Origin: Salinigranum halophilum
GTDB lineage: Archaea > Halobacteriota > Halobacteria > Halobacteriales > Haloferacaceae
Assembly: GCF_007004735.1 (NCBI RefSeq)
Contig: NZ_ML660182.1
Span: forward strand, 186,001 to 250,000
Direction of reading: 5' to 3'
DNA length: 64,000 bases
Of this stretch, positions 1-8,115 are shown in pieces. Within the stretch, counting starts at the first letter, position 1. Every line of letters starts with the position of its first letter. The notes beneath the pieces were generated by a model. That model was not told the origin of the DNA and did not search any database. It saw only the letters and a list, made by a program, of their open reading frames with translations. The position numbers were made by a program, and so were the translations under genes.

Positions 1-243
1 CTGACGTTCGACCCCGACCGCTGGCGGGAGACGAAGCCCGCCGAGGTCGCCGCGTACTTCCCGTTCGGAGCGGGACCGCGCGCGTGTATCGGGCGACAGT
101 TGGCCATCGTCGAGGCGAAGCTCATCCTCGTGACGCTGTTCGCCGAGTGGGACGTCGCAGTCACCACCGACGAGCTGCCGCGGCGGGCGGCCATCACGAT
201 GCAGCCGACGGAGCCGGTTCCGGCCGTGGTCCGCCGCCGGTGA
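1..243 (+). CDS. Cytochrome P450, C-terminal fragment (5' end outside window)
   Basis: This is the last 80 residues of a cytochrome P450, a heme-thiolate monooxygenase; the rest lies upstream of the window. The heme-binding signature FGAGPRACIG is visible at fragment residues 22-31, and Cys29 (codon at 85-87) would be the axial heme ligand. The following helix (RQLAIVEAKLILVTLFAEW) is the usual L-helix. The gene ends with TGA at 241-243, three bases before the end of a convergent DUF371 gene. The substrate and redox partner cannot be judged from this piece. Confidence 0.93.
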   Translation: MTFDPDRWRETKPAEVAAYFPFGAGPRACIGRQLAIVEAKLILVTLFAEWDVAVTTDELPRRAAITMQPTEPVPAVVRRR

Positions 244-245
244 GT

Positions 246-674
246 TCACTCGCGCTCGTCGGCGTCGACCCGGAGGGTGAACACGAGGTCGGCTCCCGCT
301 CGAAGCGCGTCGACCATCTCCCGGTCGAAGCCGGCGGCGGCGTGGTCGGCATCGACCAGCACCGTCCGGTCGTCGACGTAGTCGCTCGTCCGGGCGACGG
401 CCGAACGGTCGTTCTCGAACGTCAGGTCCGGATGTCCGCGCCCCTCGACGGTCTGGACGTGGTCGCCGACCCTGACTTCGCAGGTGATTCGGGCGTCCGC
501 TGACCGACACGCCTCGACGAACGCGGGGTCGAAGTCCGCGGGGGTTCGGTCGGCTTCCACCGCGAGAATACAGTCGCCCGCGGGGGTGAGCCAGTCGTCT
601 GTCGTCACCTCGAACGTGCTCGCGTGCTCGGCGCGGACGTTGTCGTGTCCCCGTGCGTGGATGACCTCTCTCAT
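246..674 (-). CDS. DUF371 family protein
   Basis: The 142-residue protein begins MREVIHARGHDNVRAEH and contains TPAGDCILAV, a pattern I associate with the archaeal DUF371 family, whose function is unknown. It is acidic and has no signal peptide or membrane segment, so it should be cytoplasmic. I chose the ATG at 674 because homologous proteins start at this Met; a GTG nine codons upstream (701) would only add a weak extension. It converges on the P450 gene. A TATA-like stretch on the same strand near 780-790 could be its promoter, leaving a leader of several tens of bases. Confidence 0.85.
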   Translation of the reverse strand: MREVIHARGHDNVRAEHASTFEVTTDDWLTPAGDCILAVEADRTPADFDPAFVEACRSADARITCEVRVGDHVQTVEGRGHPDLTFENDRSAVARTSDYVDDRTVLVDADHAAAGFDREMVDALRAGADLVFTLRVDADERE

Positions 675-1030
675 GGCTGGGCCTGGCGGACCGACGGACA
701 AGTCGACATCGGTTCGCCACCGCCGAATCGGCCGCTCCTGTCGCTGTACCGTCCATTTCTGCCGGCCCGGTGCCGCGATTATTTATATACGTAGTGAAAT
801 CCGTGGGAACGACACACACGGGCGTTTCGAGCGGTATGACAGCGGTTTTCACACGTTTCACCACCGAAGTTTTTATATGGTAACCGATTGTATCTGTAAG
901 TACCTGAACGCCACCGGCGTTCCGGCGGCACAGCACGCAGAATGATCGGGAGTTCTCTTACACGGCCGGTCGCACTCATCCGCGCAGCCGCCGCGCTCGG
1001 CAGGGTGATGGTACAGAGGTTCGATTACGC
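675..1030. other. Intergenic region with two AT-rich boxes, a hairpin and a possible short ORF
   Basis: These 356 bases separate two divergent genes. Two TATA-like stretches stand out of the GC-rich background: about 779-790 and 870-880. A perfect 7-bp inverted repeat with a 3-base loop lies at 906-922. A 31-codon frame from ATG 942 ends with a TAA that overlaps the ATG at 1031 of the next gene. I see no convincing larger gene here. The distance from the 870-880 box to the downstream start implies a leader of roughly 130 bases, which is long for a haloarchaeon. Confidence 0.6.
870..880 (+). promoter_or_regulatory. TATA-like promoter for the coiled-coil protein gene
   Basis: The stretch tttttatatgg follows a purine-rich element (ccgaag) that could be the TFB recognition element. 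Transcription would start near 900-905, just before the hairpin at 906-922, so the hairpin would sit at the 5' end of the mRNA. Confidence 0.5.
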
Positions 1031-1954
1031 ATGGTAACAAAACAAGAAGTCCTCGAAGAATTCGATGTCAACGAGCTCGACACAGCGAACAACGTCGAGC
1101 TGTCCGATGAAAAGCTCGAAAACGGTTCTAAAGGTCAGCTCATCAAGCTCGCAGGCCAGCTGCGAGACCGACGAAACGAGCTGAACCAGATGGCCTCGGA
1201 GCGCGCGTCCAAGCGCGACGACCTGAACGCCAAGACGCGCGAGAAGGTCGACGAAGCCCAACAGCACCGCGAGAAGCGCGACGAGCTCAACGAACAGGTC
1301 CAAGAGCACAAGCAGAGCCGCAACGAGCTCAACGCGAACGCCAACGAGCTGTTCGACCAGGTCGAGGAGATGAAGAGCGACCTGGAACTGGACGACGGTA
1401 CGGACATCGAGGAACTCGAAGAGGAAATCGAGAAACTCGAGTTCCGTCAGCAGACGGAGGTCCTCTCCACCGAGGACGAGCGCGAACTCATCGAGAAGAT
1501 CGAGAACAAGCGCAAAGAGCTCAAACAGCGCAAGGAGAAGGTCGAAGACTCGGGCGAGCTCGAGGAGCTCATCGAGGAAGCTGAGTCAGTCCGCTCGGAG
1601 GCCTCCCAGCACCACCAGAAGGTCACGGAGCTGGCCGACGAGGCCCAAGAGCACCACAACCAGATGATCGAGGCCTACCGCGCGGCCGACGAGATCCGCG
1701 ACAAGGCCGACGAGATGCACGAGCTCTTCGTCGAGGCACAGGAGGCGGCTGACCGTCACCACGAGGACTTCGTCCGCGTCCAGAAGCGCCTGCGCGAACT
1801 GGACAAAGAAGAGGAAGCAGAGCGCAAAGACGAGCGCGCCGAACAGCGCGAGAAGGCGAAAGAAGAGGCCGAGGAGATCTACCAGCAGTTCAAGGAAGGC
1901 GAGACGCTGGACACCGAGGACCTCATGAAGCTGCAGAAGGCCGGTCTGCTCTAA
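1031..1954 (+). CDS. Large coiled-coil protein (COG1340-like)
   Basis: The 307-residue protein is very rich in Glu, Lys, Arg and Gln and is almost entirely predicted long helix with heptad-like spacing from about residue 25 to 290. There is no signal peptide or membrane segment. It resembles the archaeal coiled-coil family (COG1340) sometimes mislabelled phosphoserine phosphatase; I see no HAD catalytic motif (DxDxT), so that name would be wrong. Its codon usage, rich in AAG and GAG, looks like that of a highly expressed gene. The ATG at 1031 is preceded by a long leader with a hairpin. A structural or scaffolding role is only inferred from the coiled coil. Confidence 0.85.
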   Translation: MVTKQEVLEEFDVNELDTANNVELSDEKLENGSKGQLIKLAGQLRDRRNELNQMASERASKRDDLNAKTREKVDEAQQHREKRDELNEQVQEHKQSRNELNANANELFDQVEEMKSDLELDDGTDIEELEEEIEKLEFRQQTEVLSTEDERELIEKIENKRKELKQRKEKVEDSGELEELIEEAESVRSEASQHHQKVTELADEAQEHHNQMIEAYRAADEIRDKADEMHELFVEAQEAADRHHEDFVRVQKRLRELDKEEEAERKDERAEQREKAKEEAEEIYQQFKEGETLDTEDLMKLQKAGLL

Positions 1955-2020
1955 GTTCGGTTCGAGTCTACGAGTTTCTCACTGTCTTTTTACCAGACGC
2001 GCCCTGACCCCCGTACAGCC

Positions 2021-3028
2021 ATGAGTGAACGTTCACGAACCGTCGTCACCGGAGGTGCCGTCCTCTCCGCGGCAGCCGTCGCGGCCGTCGTCGGCTGGGT
2101 ACTCCTCGTCGAGTTCCCGGCCGACCTCGCAGAGTTGGTCGGTGTCCTCCTCGTCATCGGCCTCGTCGTCGTCGCGGTTCGCTTCGCCGGCCGCGCCGTG
2201 AGCGCCCGCTACCCCGACTACGACGTGGCCGAGGTCGCCGTCACCGGCCCGATCTCCCGGGATGGCGGCCCCGGACCACTCCCCACGGGCACGCGGGGCA
2301 CCCCTGCCGACGACATCGTCGAACAGATCGAGCGTGCGGACGAAGACGACGCGGCCGACGGCCTCCTCGTCAAACTGAACACGCCCGGTGGCGAGGTCGT
2401 TCCCAGTGACGACATCCGCCGCGCGGCGATGAACTTCGACGGGCCGACGCTCGCGTACGCGACCGACACCTGCGCCAGCGGCGGCTACTGGATCGCCAGC
2501 GGCTGTGACGAACTCTGGGCGCGCGACGCCTCCATCGTGGGCAGCATCGGCGTCATCGGCTCACGGGTGAACGTCTCCGACCTCGCCGACAGGCTGGGAA
2601 TCTCCTACGAGCGGTTCGCCGCCGGCCAGTACAAGGACGCCGGCGTCGCCCTCAAGGAGATGGACGACGACGAGCGAGCCTATCTGCAAGGCATCATCGA
2701 CGATTTCTACGACAACTTCGTCGAACGCGTCGCCGAGGGTCGCGACATGGACGAGGCGGCCGTCCGCGACACCGAGGCGCGCGTGTTCGTCGGGACCGAC
2801 GCCCACGAGCGCGGCCTCGTCGACGGCCTCGGTGCCCGAGACGCGGTCGAAGAACGCCTCGCGGACCTGCTCGAGCGGGACGAAGTGAGCGTCGAGGAGT
2901 TCACGCCACAGCAGTCGCTCGCAGCGCGCCTGCGCGGCGGTGCCGAGTCGGTCGCCTACGCGCTCGGTGCCGGCGTCGCCGGTCGGGTCGTCGGCGACAC
3001 CGAAGAGCCGCTGAAACTCCGGTTCTGA
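2021..3028 (+). CDS. S49 family signal-peptide-peptidase-like protease (SppA type)
   Basis: This 335-residue membrane-anchored serine peptidase should degrade residual signal peptides or membrane protein fragments. Two hydrophobic segments occupy about residues 9-30 and 36-55, followed by the protease domain. The catalytic serine is Ser153 in CASGGYW and the general base is Lys205 in QYKDAG, the Ser-Lys dyad of the S49 family. The VKLNTPGGEV and IVGSIGVI stretches are also typical. A T-rich box (ctttttacc, about 1986-1992) lies about 30 bases before the ATG, consistent with a nearly leaderless transcript of its own. Confidence 0.9.
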   Translation: MSERSRTVVTGGAVLSAAAVAAVVGWVLLVEFPADLAELVGVLLVIGLVVVAVRFAGRAVSARYPDYDVAEVAVTGPISRDGGPGPLPTGTRGTPADDIVEQIERADEDDAADGLLVKLNTPGGEVVPSDDIRRAAMNFDGPTLAYATDTCASGGYWIASGCDELWARDASIVGSIGVIGSRVNVSDLADRLGISYERFAAGQYKDAGVALKEMDDDERAYLQGIIDDFYDNFVERVAEGRDMDEAAVRDTEARVFVGTDAHERGLVDGLGARDAVEERLADLLERDEVSVEEFTPQQSLAARLRGGAESVAYALGAGVAGRVVGDTEEPLKLRF

Positions 3029-3109
3029 GCACGCGGCCGCTGTCGGTGACAGTCCTCCCATCACCTGACAGCGACCAGGTATATGTTGGTCGGTGACGGA
3101 GCGGTGTGT

Positions 3110-3838
3110 ATGACCTCCACGGGCCCGGCTGGTTCGCTCTCGGAGACCGAGTTCACGCGCACACAGCAGGTCCGTGGACTCGCCCTGCTCGGGGCGTTCG
3201 TTGGCCTCCGCGCGCTCTTCGCCCGGGCCTGGGCTCGGTACTTTCCCGGCGGGTACAGTACCGATCCGGCGTTCCTCGCGTTCCTCGCGTTCCTCGCCGG
3301 TATCTTCCTCCTCCTCTCTGTCGGTCTGGTCTACCTCGGTTTCACGCGCTGGGTCGGCGTCGACCTCCGTGCGTGGTGGGTCGACCGACGACGGGTGCGG
3401 GGGGACCTCCGCTGGAGCCTCGTGGGTATCGTCGCCGTCCTCGTCGTCACGGTGGCGAGCGTGCTCGTACTCACGGCGTTCGTCCCGTCGCTGGCCCCAC
3501 CCGGCCCGACGGCGGCCGACCCTGGTCCACCCGGGGCCAGCGGTGCGTCGACCACACCCCTCGCGGTGACGCTCCTGCTCGGCTGGTTCTTCGGATTCGC
3601 CATCGCCGCGTTCCAAGAGGAGACGCTCTTCCGAGGGTTCCTCCAGCGCCTCCTCGAGACGCGGTACGGCCGCGGGCCGGCTATCGTCGGGCAAGCGGTC
3701 GTGTTCACCCTCGCGCACCTCGGGTACTACCCCGTCTCGTCGTGGCCGCTCCTCGTCGTCGGCCTCGTCACCGGTTGGCTGGTCGACCGGCGTGGGACGC
3801 TCCTCGCCGCCGGCATCGCACACGGCTTCGTCGGCTGA
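3110..3838 (+). CDS. CPBP (CAAX-protease/bacteriocin-processing) family membrane protease
   Basis: The 242-residue polytopic membrane protein has the CPBP metalloprotease motifs: Glu170-Glu171 and Arg175 in QEETLFRGF, His203 in FTLAHLGYY, and a final His238 in GIAHGFVG. The family includes Rce1-like proteases; the substrate here is unknown. I chose ATG 3110 over the in-frame ATG 3083 because a TATA-like box (ggtatatg, about 3078-3085) overlaps the earlier codon. The reading frame stops only four residues after His238, so the last helix is shorter than usual. A 9-bp unit repeated three times (about 3271-3297) encodes AFLAFLAFLA within one transmembrane helix. Confidence 0.85.
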   Translation: MTSTGPAGSLSETEFTRTQQVRGLALLGAFVGLRALFARAWARYFPGGYSTDPAFLAFLAFLAGIFLLLSVGLVYLGFTRWVGVDLRAWWVDRRRVRGDLRWSLVGIVAVLVVTVASVLVLTAFVPSLAPPGPTAADPGPPGASGASTTPLAVTLLLGWFFGFAIAAFQEETLFRGFLQRLLETRYGRGPAIVGQAVVFTLAHLGYYPVSSWPLLVVGLVTGWLVDRRGTLLAAGIAHGFVG

Positions 3839-3887
3839 TTCGGTCGCGGCTCTCACCCGGGCGGTGAACGACCGTCGATGGTCGTGT

Positions 3888-3915
3888 TCGCGGTTTGCTG
3901 CTCGCGGTTTGCTGC
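3888..3915. repeat. 14-bp tandem repeat, two exact copies
   Basis: The unit tcgcggtttgctgc occurs twice head to tail at 3888-3901 and 3902-3915, in the 218-base gap between the CPBP protease gene and the DUF373 gene. It looks like a small replication-slippage duplication. I see no other function in this gap. Confidence 0.8.
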
Positions 3916-4056
3916 GGGTCGTCGACCCCGGCGGCGACGGACGGCGTCCCACACCCGCCACACGGAGCGACGGCGCACACCTGGCGATGCTCCGCGACGG
4001 CGCGCGAGAGCCCGGTGACCGGGACTGTTTTACCCGGCCCACGCGTCAAATCGGCT

Positions 4057-5196
4057 GTGACGACGCTCGTTCTGTGTGTCGACCGGACCGACGACATCGG
4101 CCGGAAGACGGGGCTCACGACGCCGGTTGTCGGCTGGGAAGCCGTCCAGTCGCTCGTCACGGAGGTCGGCCTCGCCGACCCCGAGGACTCGAGCGTCAAC
4201 TGCCTGCTGGAGACGCTGCGGGTCGCGCGCGAACTCCGCGACGACGACGACGAGGCGATTGTCGCCGTCGTCGCCGGCGGCAGCGACTCCATCGTCGGGG
4301 GCGACCGCTCCGTCGCCGCCCAGCTCGACAGCCTCGTCGAGGAGTACGCTCCCGACTCCGCGGTGGTGGTCATCGACAGCGTCCAGGACGAGCGACTGGT
4401 CCCCGTCGTCGAGTCGCGGCTCCCGGTCGACGCCGTCGACCGCGTCGTCGTCCGGCAGGCGCACGACCTCGAGTCGACGTACTACCTCCTGAAGCAGTTC
4501 CTCGCCGACGAGGAGTTGCGGACGACGCTCTTGGTGCCGACGGGAATCGGCCTGCTCCTCCTCCCCGTCCTGCTGAGTCAGTTCTCGCCCACCATCGCGT
4601 TGGCGGGACTCGCCTCGCTGTTGGGTGCGGTGCTGTTGTACAAGGGACTCGCCATCGACGAACTGCTCGCGAACCTCCCCGAGCGGGTTCGCGCGGCGAT
4701 GTACTCCGGGCAGGTGTCCGTCGTGACGTACGTCGTCGCCGCGGGACTCGCGCTCGTCGGGGTGTTCCTCGGTGCGCTCTCGGTGTCGAACGCCCCGGTC
4801 GGCGAGACGGCGCTGCTCCCGACGATGCAGTTCACCTACGCCGCCGTCCCGTGGCTCGCGCTCGCGGCACTCACCGCCAGCACGGGTCGGCTCCTCGACG
4901 AACTCATCAGCGCCGAAGGGGTCCGGACCCCCTACCTGAACCTCCCGTTCGGCGTCGTCGCGCTCGGCCTCGTCGTTCGGGGCTTCTCGGGCTACTTCCT
5001 CGAGCGCGAGGGGGTCCTCCCCAACCTCGTGCTGTTCGACCGCCTCCTCCTCACCGCGACCCAGCGGCTCGCGCTGTTCATCGTCGCCGGCATCGTCGTC
5101 TCGCTCGTCGGGGTCCGCGTCGCTGTTCGGGTGACGGACGAGGACGGACTCGACGAGGTGGTCGACGCGGGTGGCGGAGAAGACGCCGAGGCGTGA
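4057..5196 (+). CDS. DUF373 family membrane protein
   Basis: The 379-residue protein has a soluble N-terminal domain (about residues 1-145, starting VTTLVLCVDRTDDIG) and then about seven hydrophobic segments, the layout of the archaeal DUF373 family, whose function is unknown. The N-terminal domain contains AVVAGGSDSIVGGDRSVA and a DSAVVVIDSVQDERLVP strand, suggesting an alpha/beta fold. I chose GTG 4057, not an upstream ATG, because the family starts at this point and a tttta box lies about 27 bases before it. The next genes are on the other strand, so it is probably transcribed alone. Confidence 0.87.
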   Translation: MTTLVLCVDRTDDIGRKTGLTTPVVGWEAVQSLVTEVGLADPEDSSVNCLLETLRVARELRDDDDEAIVAVVAGGSDSIVGGDRSVAAQLDSLVEEYAPDSAVVVIDSVQDERLVPVVESRLPVDAVDRVVVRQAHDLESTYYLLKQFLADEELRTTLLVPTGIGLLLLPVLLSQFSPTIALAGLASLLGAVLLYKGLAIDELLANLPERVRAAMYSGQVSVVTYVVAAGLALVGVFLGALSVSNAPVGETALLPTMQFTYAAVPWLALAALTASTGRLLDELISAEGVRTPYLNLPFGVVALGLVVRGFSGYFLEREGVLPNLVLFDRLLLTATQRLALFIVAGIVVSLVGVRVAVRVTDEDGLDEVVDAGGGEDAEA

Positions 5197-5204
5197 CGCC
5201 GTCT

Positions 5205-5396
5205 CTACCGGGTACTGCGGTACTCGCCGTGTTTGACGCCGATGCCGAGGCAGATGGCCCCGAAGACGACCATCGCGGGCGTTACCATCATCAACACTGT
5301 GCCTGTCGCCATCACGCCCATCCCGACGAGTGCGGTCGTCCCGACGGCGATGAGGACGGCGAAGACCAGCACGGTCTTTCCGAGGTCGAACTCCAT
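5205..5396 (-). CDS. Small two-helix membrane protein (haloarchaeal)
   Basis: This 63-residue protein has two hydrophobic segments (about residues 7-30 and 32-52) linked by Gly- and Met-rich sequence, and a short basic tail GVKHGEYRSTR. It is not recognisable as a characterised protein, although haloarchaea carry many similar small DUF membrane proteins. It lies tail to tail with the DUF373 gene (9-base gap) and begins with ATG at 5396. Codon usage matches its neighbours, which supports it as a real gene. Confidence 0.75.
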   Translation of the reverse strand: MEFDLGKTVLVFAVLIAVGTTALVGMGVMATGTVLMMVTPAMVVFGAICLGIGVKHGEYRSTR

Positions 5397-5459
5397 ACCG
5401 CCTCTCGGGACGGTCCGAACTAAGCCGTTACGGCATCGCCGCGCGGGGTCGCCGCCGCC

Positions 5460-6290
5460 TCAGTGCCACGGCGCCCAGTCGGGGTCGACGCGGCGGTCAG
5501 TCTCTTCGATCGCGTCGATGCGTGCCACGTCCTCGTCGTCGAGGTCGACCGCGAGCGACTCCCAGTTGTCGCGGATGTGGTCCGTCGAGGTCGCCTTCGG
5601 GATGGCCGTGACGCCCTTCGCGCGGAGCCACGCGAGCGAGACCCCTGCGGCGCTCGTGTCGTAGTCGTCGGCCAGTTCCTGGAGGAGCGGCACGTCGAAC
5701 ACCTTCCCTCTCGCGAGGGGGGAGTAGGCGACGACCTCGACGTCGTGTTCGGCACACGCTTCCCTGACCGTCTCCTGGGGGAGAAGCGGATGGAGTTCGA
5801 CCTGGTTGGCGAAGACCGGCGCGTCCAGGAGGTCGACCGCTTCGTCGAGGTGTCGGGGCTCGAAGTTCGAGACGCCGACGCGGTCGATGGTCCCCTCGTC
5901 GTACAGTTCGTCGAACGCCGCGAGGGTCTCCTCGGCGTCGTAAGCGTTCGTCGGCCAGTGGACGTACAGTAGGTCGAGCGAGTCGACGCCGAGGCGGTCG
6001 AGCGACGCTCGGGTCGTGGCGAGGACGTCGTCGTACGCGAGGTTCGCGGTCCACACCTTCGTCGCGAGGAAGACGTCGTCGCGGGAGACGTCGGCGGCGG
6101 CGATTCCCTCACCGACCTCCGTCTCGTTGTCGTACGCCTGGGCGGTGTCGATGTGGCGGTAGCCCATCTCCAGCGCCTCGCGCACGGCGGTCCGGCACTC
6201 GTCGGGGTTCGTGTTCTGCCAGGTGCCGAGGCCGAGCATGGGCATGCCGTTCGCGAGCGGGGCCGCGCCGCTGCCGATGGTGTCTGTCAT
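5460..6290 (-). CDS. Aldo/keto reductase
   Basis: The 276-residue NADPH-dependent oxidoreductase of the AKR superfamily reduces aldehydes or ketones; the substrate is unknown. The catalytic tetrad is complete: Asp48 and Tyr53 in IDTAQAYDNE, Lys78 in FLATKVW and His111 in LLYVHWP. The GVSNF stretch and the C-terminal IPKATSTDHIRDNW cofactor-binding segment are also in place. I chose ATG 6290; an upstream alternative at 6311 adds only seven residues. It is probably monocistronic, divergent from the flavoprotein gene at 6500. Confidence 0.93.
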   Translation of the reverse strand: MTDTIGSGAAPLANGMPMLGLGTWQNTNPDECRTAVREALEMGYRHIDTAQAYDNETEVGEGIAAADVSRDDVFLATKVWTANLAYDDVLATTRASLDRLGVDSLDLLYVHWPTNAYDAEETLAAFDELYDEGTIDRVGVSNFEPRHLDEAVDLLDAPVFANQVELHPLLPQETVREACAEHDVEVVAYSPLARGKVFDVPLLQELADDYDTSAAGVSLAWLRAKGVTAIPKATSTDHIRDNWESLAVDLDDEDVARIDAIEETDRRVDPDWAPWH

Positions 6291-6499
6291 CGTCGGAAGG
6301 AGGGACGGCATGCCGAAAGCGGTTGTGGAACCCTTCGGTTGTGCCGCGTTCGCGCACGGCTGCCGACCGCGTCGTGGCCCGTCGTCCTCTCGTCACCCCT
6401 CGCCGTCGCCGAGTCGGCCGCGTGCGCCGGTCTTCGCTCGTTGCGCTCACCGACGGGAGAGAAAGGAACACTGATTACCGGGAGGCAACAGCGTGACGT

Positions 6500-7732
6500 A
6501 TGGACGAGCGTTTCGACGTGGTAATCGCCGGTGCCGGACCGGCGGGCGCACAGTGTGCACGAGACCTTGCCACGAGAGACTACGACGTGCTCGTTCTGGA
6601 GACCGAGGCCGAAGACGGCTTCCCGAGACAGAGCAACAAGTCGACGGGAGGAACGTTCCCCTCGATGCTGACGTCGTTCAACGTCCCCGACGACGTCGTG
6701 ATGCAGTTCACCGACAGCATCGTGTTGGAGTCGCCGAACCACTCGTACTCGCGCCCGCAGACCGGTGCCGTGTTGGAGTTCGCCGACTTCAAGCAGTTCC
6801 TCGTCGACGACGGGCGAGCACAGGGCGCAGAGTACTGGTTCGACACGCGCGTCTCCGGCCCCATCGTCGAGGGTGGCGAGGTCGTCGGCGTCCGCTACAA
6901 CGGCGGCGACGAGGTGTACGCCGACGTCGTCATCGACGCGACCGGGCCGAGCGCCCCACTCGCTCGCGCCCTGGACGTCGTCGACCTCCAGCGCGAGAAG
7001 CAGGCCATCGGCGTCGAGTACGAGTTCGAAGGCGTCGACCTCGACCACCCCGGCTACGCCGACCTCCACGACGCGATGATGCTCCGGCTGGACCACGACC
7101 TCGCCCCCGGTGGCTACTCGTGGATCTTCCACACCGGTGACGACACGGCGAAGGTCGGCCTCTGTTACATCCAGAACGACGCCCACCACGAGTACGGCAA
7201 GGACGGCATGACCATCGACGGCTATCTCGACTACTGGCTCGAGCGGGACCCGCGCTTCGCCGACGCGACGAAACTCGAAGGGAAACAGCACCGCGGTTCG
7301 GCGCACATCCAGATGCCGACCGGGCTCAGCACGGACAGCTTCATGGCCATCGGGGATACGGTGCCGACCATCGACCCGCTCTGGGGAGAGGGCATCCACA
7401 AAGGGATGAAGTCCGCACGCGCGGCGGCCATCACCGTCGATTACTGTCTCACCCCGGACGAGAAAGACACCTCCGCGGCGGAGATGGCACTGTACGACCA
7501 CCTCTGGCACACGGAGGTCGCTCCGAAGATGCGGACGCGTCTGTTGATGACCGAACTGCTGTATCTCGCGCCGAACGAGCGCTACGATACGCTGATGCGC
7601 GACCTCAACCAGGCCCCTCCAGAGACGCTGAACGAGGCGAACCGAGGCAACGTCTGGGCGCTGTTGAAACTCCTCAAACTCGAGGACGCCTCGACGGTCA
7701 AGCAGTTGATCGCAGAGCGCTTCCTGAACTGA
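6500..7732 (+). CDS. FAD-dependent geranylgeranyl reductase family protein
   Basis: The 410-residue flavoprotein begins with a dinucleotide-binding fold (VVIAGAGPAGAQ, residues 8-18) and carries the second FAD-binding segment GDTVPTIDPLWGEGIHKGM typical of geranylgeranyl reductases. Such enzymes saturate isoprenoid chains of archaeal lipids or of quinones and carotenoid-like compounds. Haloarchaea encode several paralogues, so the precise substrate cannot be assigned from sequence. It has no signal peptide. It is divergent from the aldo/keto reductase and followed by a small zinc-ribbon gene 100 bases downstream. Confidence 0.88.
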   Translation: MDERFDVVIAGAGPAGAQCARDLATRDYDVLVLETEAEDGFPRQSNKSTGGTFPSMLTSFNVPDDVVMQFTDSIVLESPNHSYSRPQTGAVLEFADFKQFLVDDGRAQGAEYWFDTRVSGPIVEGGEVVGVRYNGGDEVYADVVIDATGPSAPLARALDVVDLQREKQAIGVEYEFEGVDLDHPGYADLHDAMMLRLDHDLAPGGYSWIFHTGDDTAKVGLCYIQNDAHHEYGKDGMTIDGYLDYWLERDPRFADATKLEGKQHRGSAHIQMPTGLSTDSFMAIGDTVPTIDPLWGEGIHKGMKSARAAAITVDYCLTPDEKDTSAAEMALYDHLWHTEVAPKMRTRLLMTELLYLAPNERYDTLMRDLNQAPPETLNEANRGNVWALLKLLKLEDASTVKQLIAERFLN

Positions 7733-7812
7733 CCGACGCGACGCCGTGTCTCGGCTTCGAGACGACGCGTCCGGACCGCGCGGCGACAGAGCTATTGTGG
7801 TAACCGTTGTCA

Positions 7813-7824
7813 ACCCACGTGGGT
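7813..7824. promoter_or_regulatory. 12-bp perfect palindrome upstream of the zinc-ribbon gene
   Basis: The sequence acccacgtgggt is perfectly symmetrical and ends 7 bases before the ATG at 7832. Related ggtaac motifs flank it (about 7799-7804 and 7822-7827). Position and symmetry suggest an operator that would block initiation at a nearly leaderless start; this is inference. Confidence 0.4.
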
Positions 7825-7831
7825 AACACAT

Positions 7832-8017
7832 ATGGTCGAACTCTCCGCGGACAACACCAACGCCGTCGCGCACCGCATCGCGGGCGACTCGCTCGTCTAC
7901 GACTGTCCGAACTGTGCGTTCGGGGAGGTGCCCGTCGTCGCGCTCCTCGACCGCGACGAGGCACGGTGTCTCGACTGCGGGGCCCGGTACCGACTTCGGG
8001 TCGAGCCAGTCGAGTGA
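7832..8017 (+). CDS. Small zinc-ribbon protein
   Basis: The 61-residue protein has two CxxC pairs (Cys25/Cys28 in CPNC and Cys46/Cys49 in CLDCG), 17 residues apart, which should bind one zinc ion. Haloarchaea encode many such small CPxCG-related zinc-finger proteins, mostly of unknown function. There is no DNA-binding helix I can recognise. A perfect palindrome lies just upstream, hinting at regulated expression. It stands alone between a flavoprotein gene and a lipoprotein gene. Confidence 0.8.
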   Translation: MVELSADNTNAVAHRIAGDSLVYDCPNCAFGEVPVVALLDRDEARCLDCGARYRLRVEPVE

Positions 8018-8115
8018 CCGGCCGCCCGGGTCGCCGCGCGCCCACGCGTTCGTCCGCCCGGCACTCTTACCGGACGGAAACGGTGATGCCCCCGCGTGAC
8101 GTATCTGGGTGAGTC

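Noticed and set aside
1031-1954. Possible phosphoserine phosphatase annotation for the coiled-coil protein
   Set aside because: The sequence lacks HAD catalytic motifs and is coiled coil throughout.
3792-5423. A 543-codon open frame overlapping the DUF373 gene in another frame
   Set aside because: Its product is extremely Arg-rich, typical of an out-of-frame reading of haloarchaeal DNA; the DUF373 frame starting at 4057 is the coding one.
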